Assembly (NCBI GenBank): GCA_001028025.1
Contig: LDAQ01000133.1
Coordinates: forward strand, 1 to 10,071
Length of the DNA: 10,071 nucleotides
Source of the DNA: Faecalicatena fissicatena
Lineage (GTDB): Bacteria > Bacillota > Clostridia > Lachnospirales > Lachnospiraceae
Direction of reading: 5' to 3'
The translations under genes and the position numbers were made by a program. The notes beneath the pieces are model-generated. The model was not told the DNA's origin, made no database searches, and worked only from the letters and a program-made list of their open reading frames with translations. The stretch's first letter is position 1, and every line of letters begins with the position of its first letter. Shown piece after piece: positions 1 through 5,950 of the stretch.

Positions 1-238
1 ATGGACAGCCTCCTACTCGATACACCTGAGCCGCTTAATCACCAGATTAAGCGGTGAATGTGTTCGGTTCGCGCTGATTTTGCGGATTTCCTCTTACTGC
101 TGCTTGGCGCAGCGGCTGCATTTCCAACAGGACAGGTGTTTTTCACAGTCCGTCCCGGATCACGGTAAGCTGGGTTCATCCGCCGATAGGAAAGAACTCG
201 TTCCCCGGGCGAGATCCCAGACCGGGGCAGCGGATGGG
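1..238. repeat. Truncated palindromic repeat unit A (right half)
   Basis: This looks like the central hairpin and right arm of a unit whose left half lies upstream of the window. TGGACAGCC at 2-10 recurs at 519-527 in unit B, each time shortly before a central hairpin. Positions 213-236 are the reverse complement of 376-399 with one mismatch in 24 bases, and similarity continues imperfectly through about 165-212 against 400-443. The stretch after the first hairpin (about 51-85) resembles that after the third hairpin in unit B (about 606-635). The + frame from base 1 to the TGA at 55-57 encodes DSLLLDTPEPLNHQIKR, weakly like the DSRCRICGEKLDYQIKF part of the small frame in unit B. No gene was recognised. 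The unit could belong to a structured RNA or a decayed mobile element. Confidence 0.6.
31..54. repeat. Central hairpin 1 of unit A (10-bp stem, ACCA loop)
   Basis: CCGCTTAATC (31-40) pairs perfectly with GATTAAGCGG (45-54) around the loop ACCA (41-44). It shares the loop-closing pattern and loop type with hairpins at 546-573 and 587-608, although most stem bases differ. That is the pattern expected when structure, rather than sequence, is kept. Confidence 0.7.
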
Positions 239-365
239 ATAGAATTGGTGTAACTTTTAGATCCCCAGCAGGTAAAAAAATTGGCTTTTTCGGTAAACTT
301 ACAATAGTGAACCTCTTTCCGGCAAGTGTAACTAAGTTCCTTCTTGCAGATGGACGATTACGCGT
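239..365. other. AT-rich spacer between repeat units A and B
   Basis: This 127-bp stretch separates the facing arms of units A and B and is visibly more AT-rich than they are. GTGTAACT occurs at 248-255 and again at 326-333. An imperfect palindrome, AAAAAAATTGGCTTTTT, lies around 274-290. A small + frame opens with ATG at 350, runs into the left arm of unit B and stops at 446-448 (32 residues). No promoter or gene could be assigned with confidence. Confidence 0.4.
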
Positions 366-493
366 CGCCAGTGCACATCCGCTGCCCCGGTCCGGGATCC
401 CATTTGGTTGACGAGCTTTCCTGCCGATTGGATGAGCCAGCTTTATGACAGGGAGGCCGTGGAGGTGCTGGGGCTGTGTAGGCCGGTGCGGGA

Positions 494-652
494 ATGCTAG
501 AGTGCGCTTACTGCTTCTTGGACAGCCGATGCCGGATATGCGGGGAAAAACTTGATTACCAAATCAAGTTTTTGATGAACCCAGCGCGGGAAATCATCAG
601 ATTTCCCGTGATGTGTTCAGCGTACCCGCATATTCGGCATCGGCCGTCCTAG
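494..652 (+). CDS. Possible small cysteine-rich protein (52 aa), doubtful
   Basis: An ATG at 494 opens a 52-codon frame ending with TAG at 650-652. Its first 17 residues hold five Cys, C4, C7, C13, C16 plus the pattern CRICG, reminiscent of a zinc ribbon or knuckle. The start overlaps the stop of an upstream 22-residue frame (ATG 432, TAG 498-500) in the arrangement GAATGCTAG. That frame in turn overlaps the end of a 32-residue frame (350-448), which looks like translational coupling. Against coding: the frame runs through both central hairpins and into the right arm, there is no good Shine-Dalgarno site, and the inverted copy is interrupted. I do not recognise the product. It may be a gene remnant carried in the repeat or a chance frame. 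Confidence 0.22.
   Translation: MLECAYCFLDSRCRICGEKLDYQIKFLMNPAREIIRFPVMCSAYPHIRHRPS
546..573. repeat. Central hairpin 2 of unit B (12-bp stem, ACCA loop)
   Basis: AAAAACTTGATT (546-557) pairs perfectly with AATCAAGTTTTT (562-573) around ACCA (558-561). The right side ends in five T. Read from the + strand this superficially resembles a terminator, but the stem is AT-rich and symmetric. It more likely belongs with the related hairpins at 31-54 and 587-608. Confidence 0.7.
587..608. repeat. Central hairpin 3 of unit B (9-bp stem, ATCA loop)
   Basis: CGGGAAATC (587-595) pairs perfectly with GATTTCCCG (600-608) around ATCA (596-599). It can extend by a G·U (586 with 609) and a C-G (585 with 610) pair. 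It follows hairpin 2 by 13 bases and has the same stem-loop design. Confidence 0.7.
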
Positions 653-804
653 AAGCAGTTTGCAGCACGGGTGCATTCCGCACCGGCCTACACAGCCCCA
701 GCACCTCCACGGCCTTCCTGTCATAAAGCGTCCCCATCCGTCGACAAGGCTAAAGCTTGCCGACTAAATCCCGAAATATTTGAACTATTTGCTAGAAAAT
801 GTAG

Positions 805-833
805 TCCAAAGAAAAGCAATGAGAAATTATAAT
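805..833 (+). promoter_or_regulatory. Probable sigma-A promoter of the six-gene operon
   Basis: A perfect -10 hexamer TATAAT lies at 828-833, 34 bp before the chosen start of the first gene. The hexamer 17 bp upstream (TCCAAA, 805-810) matches the -35 consensus only weakly. The promoter is therefore weak, activator-dependent, or supported by an alternative -35. It sits just outside the palindromic unit B. No obvious operator palindrome or cre-like site was seen here. Confidence 0.5.
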
Positions 834-855
834 AGAATCAAGAAAAATGTAATAA

Positions 856-860
856 AGGAG
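856..860 (+). promoter_or_regulatory. Shine-Dalgarno site fixing the start of the first gene
   Basis: AGGAG (within AAAGGAG) ends 7 bp before ATG 868 and only 1 bp before the in-frame GTG at 862. The spacing selects ATG 868 as the start. Confidence 0.75.
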
Positions 861-867
861 AGTGTTT

Positions 868-1917
868 ATGAACAGCAGGGAACGTGTGATGGCAGCGGTT
901 CGCCATCAAAAAGTAGATAGAATTCCAATGTTTATGGATTGCACAACGTTAGATGTAACAGAGGCCCTCATCAAAGGAGTGGGCTGCCAGACCGAGGAAG
1001 AGATGCACAAGAAACTGCAGATTGACTGCAGATGGTGCGTATGCATGGATGATTTTATCAGCAGAAATGCGTATGAGGAAGGAACATTCATTGATATGTG
1101 GGGCGTGGAAAAGACCGTTTACGGCGGCATTCCTGCTGCTCACCCGCTGTCTCATCTGGAGAGCGTGGAGGATATCGAAAATTATGATCACTGGCCCAAT
1201 CCGGATCAGATTGATTATGATAAATATATAGAGAAAATGAAGCAGTTTCAGGATTATGCCGTATTTGGCGGGATGTGGAGTCCGTTTTTAGAGCAGGCAA
1301 CCATGCTGGTAGGAATGGAGAATCTTATGATGTTAATGTACGATGATCCGGAGCTGGTTGATATTCTTTTGGATAAAATCGTAGGCTTTTATCTGGAATG
1401 CAACCGGAGAATGTTTGAAAAAGCTGGGGACCTGATGCAGATCTATTTTATGGGTGATGACTATGGGACTCAGAACAGTCTGCTTTACAGCCCGGATATG
1501 TTCCGCAGGTTCATCAAGCCGAGACTGAAAAGACTCTATGATCTGGCGAAAAGTTATGGGTATGTTGTTCAGCAGCATTCCTGCGGGAGCGTTGTAAAGA
1601 TTGTTCCGGACCTGATTGAAATCGGGCTGGACGGGCTGCATCCGATTCAGGTATCAGCGGCCGGGATGGAATTGAAAGAGGTAAAACGGCAGTTTGGCGA
1701 ACAGTTATACTTTGCCGGTTCCATGGATGCAATGCATCTTTTAATCGATGGGACTGATGAAGAAGTGGAAGAGAGAATACAGGAAACGATGTCTTTGTTT
1801 GACAACGGCGGCTTCATATTCGGACCGTCCCAGGGATTTCTGCCGGAGATACCGACAGAACGGATTATTAAAATGTATGAACTTGGATATCGTTATGGAA
1901 ACAAGGAGGAAAAGTAA
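868..1917 (+). CDS. URO-D-fold protein 1 (uroporphyrinogen decarboxylase/MtaA-type family)
   Basis: This 349-residue protein belongs to the uroporphyrinogen decarboxylase superfamily. That family includes haem-pathway UroD and zinc-dependent methyltransferases that take methyl groups from corrinoid proteins. It opens with the family's N-terminal pattern (RERVMAAVRHQKVDRIP, residues 4-20). It also has MGDDYG at about 195-200 and HSCG at 237-240, where the methyltransferases carry His-x-Cys zinc ligands. The third Cys ligand, usually in a PGCG-like motif near the C-terminus, is replaced: residues 319-323 read GPSQG. Length is normal for the family. It is the first gene of the operon and its stop overlaps the next start by one base (TAATG). 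It is unlikely to be a haem gene, as no tetrapyrrole genes are nearby. The substrate is unknown; a methyl transfer or decarboxylation linked to glycoside metabolism is inferred. Confidence 0.85.
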   Translation: MNSRERVMAAVRHQKVDRIPMFMDCTTLDVTEALIKGVGCQTEEEMHKKLQIDCRWCVCMDDFISRNAYEEGTFIDMWGVEKTVYGGIPAAHPLSHLESVEDIENYDHWPNPDQIDYDKYIEKMKQFQDYAVFGGMWSPFLEQATMLVGMENLMMLMYDDPELVDILLDKIVGFYLECNRRMFEKAGDLMQIYFMGDDYGTQNSLLYSPDMFRRFIKPRLKRLYDLAKSYGYVVQQHSCGSVVKIVPDLIEIGLDGLHPIQVSAAGMELKEVKRQFGEQLYFAGSMDAMHLLIDGTDEEVEERIQETMSLFDNGGFIFGPSQGFLPEIPTERIIKMYELGYRYGNKEEK

Positions 1918-2894
1918 TGGGAGAATATATGATACCCGGCTTTGGTAAGCTGGATGAAAAAAGTGGATTTACCAGTCAGCTTGTCTGCAGTGACGGGCAG
2001 TTCTGTACGGGGAAGGATGGCGTAAATGCAGTCTATCGGACCGGGGATAAAAAGGTCGAGCTGATTTGTTTTGCAGACAGGACAATCGCGTATATTAATT
2101 CTTCCGTCGGGTATAGCGCATACTATCCGGTTTATCCGATTATCAGGGACAAAACCGAAGCAGTGCTGATGGATTTGGATGGAACGACAGTAAAAAGCGA
2201 AGAATTCTGGATTTGGATTATTGAAAAAACAGTGCAGAGCCTTTTGGACAATCCAAAGTTCTCACTGACAGACGCAGACATTCCATATGTTTCGGGACAC
2301 AGCGTTACAGAACATCTGAAATACTGCATCGATAAATATTGCCCGGAGCAGCTCATTGAAAAGGCGAGGGAATTCTATTTTTACCATACCAACCTGGAGA
2401 TGAAAAACATCATGGAAGGCAAAGGACGCCCCAATGCCTTTGTTCCAACACCAGGAGCAAAGGAATTCCTTCTGAAGCTGAAAGAGAAAAATATGAAAAT
2501 CGGGCTTGTTACCTCAGGCCTCTATGAAAAAGCATATCCTGAAATTCTGTCAGCATTCCAGACAATGGGGATGGGAGATCCAAAAGAATTCTATGACAGC
2601 ATCATTACTGCCGGAACGGCTTTGGGTAAAGGCAGGACAGGAACGCTGGGTGAACTGGAAGCGAAACCGCATCCATGGCTCTATGCGGAGACTGCCAATA
2701 TAGGTCTTGGAATTTCGTTCGAGCAGAGAGGGCAGGTCATTGGAATTGAGGACAGCGGCGCGGGAGCCAGCTCCATCCGCCTGGCAGGATATTATACAGT
2801 CGGAATCGGCGGAGGCAACATAAAGCAGAGCGGAACACTGGGCATGTGCAATTCATATTGTGAGACATTTGAAGAAATATTAGAACTGTTATAG
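1917..2894 (+). CDS. HAD-superfamily hydrolase, beta-phosphoglucomutase-like, with N-terminal extension
   Basis: This 325-residue cytoplasmic HAD enzyme probably acts on a phosphorylated sugar or a related phosphate. Motif I is DLDGTT with D86 as the expected nucleophile and D88 as the acid/base. Motif II is LVTSG (S200), motif III is the Lys in AKPHP (K250), and motif IV is GIEDSGAG (E278, D279). A helical cap lies between motifs I and II. This order matches the beta-phosphoglucomutase/phosphatase subfamily. The catalytic module starts only near residue 80. The first 78 or so residues form an extra, probably beta-rich segment that typical members (about 220 aa) lack. The start ATG 1917 overlaps the stop of URO-D 1 by one base and has an AAGGAGGA site 6 bp upstream, implying translational coupling. 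Substrate and phosphatase-versus-mutase activity cannot be decided. Confidence 0.85.
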   Translation: MGEYMIPGFGKLDEKSGFTSQLVCSDGQFCTGKDGVNAVYRTGDKKVELICFADRTIAYINSSVGYSAYYPVYPIIRDKTEAVLMDLDGTTVKSEEFWIWIIEKTVQSLLDNPKFSLTDADIPYVSGHSVTEHLKYCIDKYCPEQLIEKAREFYFYHTNLEMKNIMEGKGRPNAFVPTPGAKEFLLKLKEKNMKIGLVTSGLYEKAYPEILSAFQTMGMGDPKEFYDSIITAGTALGKGRTGTLGELEAKPHPWLYAETANIGLGISFEQRGQVIGIEDSGAGASSIRLAGYYTVGIGGGNIKQSGTLGMCNSYCETFEEILELL

Positions 2895-2996
2895 AATCTG
2901 ACAGAAGAATTGACAGAGGAACTAATTAAGAAACTGATAGAGGAACTTATTTGGAAATATTGCCGCACACTCATGTACATAGAAAACAGAGACTGA
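2895..2996 (+). other. In-frame 33-codon tail after the HAD stop codon
   Basis: Directly after the TAG at 2892-2894 the HAD frame stays open for 33 codons until tandem stops TGA-TAG (2994-2999). The peptide would begin NLTEELTEELIKKLIEEL, a strongly amphipathic, repeat-like helix. The DNA contains two near-identical segments, TTGACAGAGGAACTA and CTGATAGAGGAACTT. The tail could be a C-terminal helix lost to a recent amber mutation, a readthrough extension, or a chance product of a short duplication. It fills most of the 127-bp gap before the mannosidase gene. Confidence 0.35.
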
Positions 2997-3021
2997 TAGA
3001 GTGGACGGCCGGAGGTAAAAA

Positions 3022-5835
3022 ATGAGCGAGAAAAAAACAAATTATATTATTCCCCATACACATTGGGACAGAGAGTGGAGATATCCGATCTGGAAAAACA
3101 GAATGCTCTTGATTGAATTCATGGATGAGTTACTGGGGATTCTGGATACAAATCCGGATTATCACTGTTTCCTTCTGGACGGACAGGTGGCGCCGATTGA
3201 GGACTACCTGGAAGTAAAGCCGGAGAACAGGGAAAAGGTTGACCATTATATTGCAGAAGGGCGCATCGCGGTGGGACCATGGTATACATTGCCGGACTTG
3301 TACCCTCTGGACGGAGAGTGCCTGGTGAGAAATCTTCTGAAAGGGATCCGGGTATCTGAGAAACATGGCAGATGCATGAAGGTTGGGTATAACTCTTTCG
3401 GATGGGGACAGACCGCGCAGTTTCCGCAGCTTTATAACAAATTTGGAATTGATTTTGTCATCTGTGCGAAAAAAGTATCCAAAGACCGTGCCCCGGAAAG
3501 CGAATTCATGTGGGAAGGGCCGGATGGCACCAGAATGCTGACAACCAGACTTGGCGACAATGCCAGGGCGAATTTCTATTTCTATACCTATCTGTACGGC
3601 AAGTATGGAATCAACTGTCTGAGCGGAGAGTTCGCCTACCGCCCGGAACTTTCGGGAACGGCAGTACATAACGCGGCATCCGGGCATGCTGACGAGGATT
3701 TCTTCATGGTTTCCTCTAAAATGAATTATGAAAAGGAATGGCTCGAAAAGGGATTTCTGGATACGGAGAAAGGGACGGAAGATACGGCGGCAAAAGAGAA
3801 CCGGCTGTATTTAGACGGAACCGATTTCTCAACGCCGCACCCAGAGCTGACAGATATGCTCCGTGATCTAAAGGAAATCTTCCCGGAACAGGAATTCGTA
3901 AATACAAGACTGGAAGAGTATGCGGAAAAGATGCATGAAGTATTGGATAAAGACAGCCTGAAGACGGTATTCGGAGAGCTGCGGGACGGTCCGTCCTGTG
4001 ACTGTTCGGGAAATGCGCTTGCATCCCGTATGTATCTGAAGCTGTTAAATAAAAAGGCAGAAAATCTGCTGATTCATAAAGCAGAGCCGTTCATGGCAGT
4101 TAATTTCCTGCTTGGAAATAGCTATGAGTCCGGATATCTGGCGAAAGCATGGGACTATATGCTGAAATCCCATCCCCACGATTCCATCAATGGAGTGACC
4201 CAGGATAAGACAGCGGATGATGTTGAATACCGCTTGAATCAGGCAATTGAGATGGGGCAGGTATTGTGTGACCATGCAGCATACGGGCTCATCCGTCAAA
4301 TGAATTTCGGCGAAGAGAACCAGGGTAAACAGATGCTTGTCGTCTTTAATCCACATCCGTTCGAAACAGAAGAAATCTGTAAGGTGACAGTTGCAACCCC
4401 GAGAGAGGATTCCGTGTGGAGCATGAAAGCGCAGGACGTTCACGGGAATCAGCTGAAGGTTCAGGAGATTCACCGGGACGAGAAAGCATTCCCGGTTCAT
4501 GACCTGGAGGCAAGACCGTGGCCATACGTGGCGGACCGCCATTCATTCTATGTGGAGACAGGCGTGATCCCGGCAATGGGATATAAGACAATCGTTCTGG
4601 AGCCGGAAAACAATTTCTCAAGAACACATTATTACTGGATGGAAATGAGAAAATCCGAGGGGCATGATATCTGTGCTACCGATAATGTACTGGAAAATGA
4701 GAATCTGAAAGTGACCGTGAACTTTAACGGTACGCTGAATATGCTGGATAAGGCAACCGGAGAAGTATATGAAGACCTGCATTATTTTGAAGACGCAGGT
4801 GATGTGGGCAATTACTGGGCCTATTATCCGCCTTACCACAATCAGATATACACAACACTTACGAACTCAGCGCAGGTGTGGTGTGAGGACAATGGTCCGC
4901 TGTCAGCGACGCTGGGAATCCGTTACAGCATGATGCTGCCGGCAGCAGGCTTTGAATCCAAATGTGGTGTGTACGGAGAAGGCAAACGAAGCGAAGAGAA
5001 GAAGACATTTGAGATTGTATCCTATATCACATTAGAAAAAGGTGCAAAGAGCCTGAAAGTCAGGACAGTCGTAGATAACAATGTGGAAAACCACCGCCTG
5101 AGAGTTGCTTTCCCGACCGGCATTCAGGCGGAGACAGTAGATACGGCAGGACATTTCTGTGTAGATAAGCGCCCGGCGCATCCGGTGATGGATAAGGACG
5201 GCAAGTTCTATCCGGAGATGAGGACACTGCCAATGCAGATGTTTGCGGATGTCAGCGATGAAAACAAGGGTCTTGGAATCGTCAACAGCTGTTTTACAGA
5301 GTATGAGATGAAGGATGACCAGACACTGTATATGACCTTGTTCCGTGCCATGGGGAATATGATTGTGACATGGTGGGAGGCTGTCGGAGAATTCCCGGGT
5401 AAGAAGGGAAGCCAGCTTCAAAGAGAAATGGAATTTGAATATGCCATCTACCCGCACAAAGGAAACTGGGAAGAAGCAGAAACTTATGCGGAAGCAAGGA
5501 AGCTGAATACCCCGGTTATGACCTATCAGGTTGCAGGCGGAAAAGGAGGAACTCTGGCTCTGGAGCAGGAACTTCTGCATATTGACAACCGGAATCTCCA
5601 GGTGTCTGCTTTTAAGAAGAGTGAGGACAGGGACAGCCTGATTCTCAGAGTGTATAATCCGACAGGGCAAACCATCCATTCACAGGTGAGGCTGTCAGTA
5701 CCGGGATTCGAAGTGCAGGAAGTGACAGAGTGTAATCTGAATGAGGAACAGACAGAAATAAAATATCCTGTTCATGCAAATGTCTGGGAGACAGAAGTAG
5801 GTTCCAATGAAATAAAAACATTTGAAATTAAGTAA
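3022..5835 (+). CDS. Glycoside hydrolase family 38 (alpha-mannosidase-like)
   Basis: This 937-residue protein is a GH38 member; the family removes alpha-mannose residues by a metal-dependent retaining mechanism. Residues 8-19 carry the bacterial GH38 signature PHTHWDREW, giving metal ligands H14 and D16. The His ligand near the end of the catalytic part is H386 in SHPHDSINGV. A helical middle domain with CSGNALASRMYLKLLNKKAE lies at about 328-347, followed by a long beta-rich C-terminal half (about 420-937). The position of the catalytic nucleophile and metal ligand, normally Asp in a DSFG or DPFG motif, reads YNSFGWGQ, so it is N124. No signal peptide is visible, so it is probably cytoplasmic and acts on imported oligosaccharides or glycosides. 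Start: ATG 3022 with GGAGG 6 bp upstream. It sits directly upstream of mannose-6-phosphate isomerase, which supports mannose as a product. Activity or strict mannose specificity is uncertain because of N124. Confidence 0.88.
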   Translation: MSEKKTNYIIPHTHWDREWRYPIWKNRMLLIEFMDELLGILDTNPDYHCFLLDGQVAPIEDYLEVKPENREKVDHYIAEGRIAVGPWYTLPDLYPLDGECLVRNLLKGIRVSEKHGRCMKVGYNSFGWGQTAQFPQLYNKFGIDFVICAKKVSKDRAPESEFMWEGPDGTRMLTTRLGDNARANFYFYTYLYGKYGINCLSGEFAYRPELSGTAVHNAASGHADEDFFMVSSKMNYEKEWLEKGFLDTEKGTEDTAAKENRLYLDGTDFSTPHPELTDMLRDLKEIFPEQEFVNTRLEEYAEKMHEVLDKDSLKTVFGELRDGPSCDCSGNALASRMYLKLLNKKAENLLIHKAEPFMAVNFLLGNSYESGYLAKAWDYMLKSHPHDSINGVTQDKTADDVEYRLNQAIEMGQVLCDHAAYGLIRQMNFGEENQGKQMLVVFNPHPFETEEICKVTVATPREDSVWSMKAQDVHGNQLKVQEIHRDEKAFPVHDLEARPWPYVADRHSFYVETGVIPAMGYKTIVLEPENNFSRTHYYWMEMRKSEGHDICATDNVLENENLKVTVNFNGTLNMLDKATGEVYEDLHYFEDAGDVGNYWAYYPPYHNQIYTTLTNSAQVWCEDNGPLSATLGIRYSMMLPAAGFESKCGVYGEGKRSEEKKTFEIVSYITLEKGAKSLKVRTVVDNNVENHRLRVAFPTGIQAETVDTAGHFCVDKRPAHPVMDKDGKFYPEMRTLPMQMFADVSDENKGLGIVNSCFTEYEMKDDQTLYMTLFRAMGNMIVTWWEAVGEFPGKKGSQLQREMEFEYAIYPHKGNWEEAETYAEARKLNTPVMTYQVAGGKGGTLALEQELLHIDNRNLQVSAFKKSEDRDSLILRVYNPTGQTIHSQVRLSVPGFEVQEVTECNLNEEQTEIKYPVHANVWETEVGSNEIKTFEIK

Positions 5836-5884
5836 CTGCTTAAAAGTTCTAAACAGATAAGAAATTGTATGAAAATAAAGTGCT

Positions 5885-5924
5885 GTATTATCCCTTTCGG
5901 CAGTCTGCCATAAGGGACTGATAC
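5885..5924 (+). other. Interrupted stem-loop between mannosidase and isomerase genes
   Basis: Three short helices stack symmetrically: GTAT 5885-5888 with ATAC 5921-5924, TCCCTT 5891-5896 with AAGGGA 5912-5917, and GGCAG 5899-5903 with CTGCC 5905-5909. The innermost pairs must open to make a loop. No T tract follows, so it is not a typical terminator. It could be an mRNA-processing or stabilising element, or a protein-binding site setting expression of the isomerase. TATTAT at 5886-5891, 15 bp after TTGTAT, is a weak internal promoter candidate that overlaps it. Confidence 0.45.
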
Positions 5925-5950
5925 GGCACAATTGATAAGAGGTAGAACGT

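Larger units (their letters stand above)
366..775. repeat. Complete palindromic repeat unit B with two central hairpins
   Basis: The left arm at 440-491 pairs with the right arm at 678-729 over 52 bases with 51 Watson-Crick pairs and one G·T (453 with 716). Pairing continues imperfectly inward to about 541/628 and outward to about 391/775. Several differences between the arms are G·U-compatible, which fits an RNA helix. The centre carries two further hairpins (546-573 and 587-608). Reading frames in the left arm are broken in the inverted right arm: the copy of the CFLDSRCRICG segment there carries an internal stop. The unit ends about 50 bp before the operon's -10 box. It resembles no family that I can name. 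Candidates are a large structured RNA, a fold-back mobile element, or an inverted duplication of a small gene. Confidence 0.65.

Noticed and set aside
546..573. Hairpin 2 as a rho-independent terminator
   Set aside because: The stem is AT-rich and the T run is part of the stem itself. It fits the repeat's hairpin series better.
1..775. CRISPR array or tRNA/rRNA cluster in the 5' region
   Set aside because: There are no short regular direct repeats with unique spacers, no tRNA cloverleaf and no rRNA-like sequence. The repeats are long and inverted.
862..867. GTG start at 862 for URO-D 1
   Set aside because: It lies 1 bp from the AGGAG site. ATG 868 has 7-bp spacing and aligns with the paralogue N-termini.
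868..1917. URO-D 1 as the haem-pathway enzyme HemE
   Set aside because: It has a methyltransferase-like HSCG motif, two linked divergent paralogues, and no tetrapyrrole genes nearby.
3130..3687. Minus-strand 185-codon frame opposite the GH38 gene
   Set aside because: It is antisense to a gene with clear family motifs, with no recognisable domain or separate promoter; a codon-bias shadow.
5032..5679. Minus-strand 215-codon frame opposite the GH38 C-terminal half
   Set aside because: Same reasoning: antisense shadow with no recognisable protein features.
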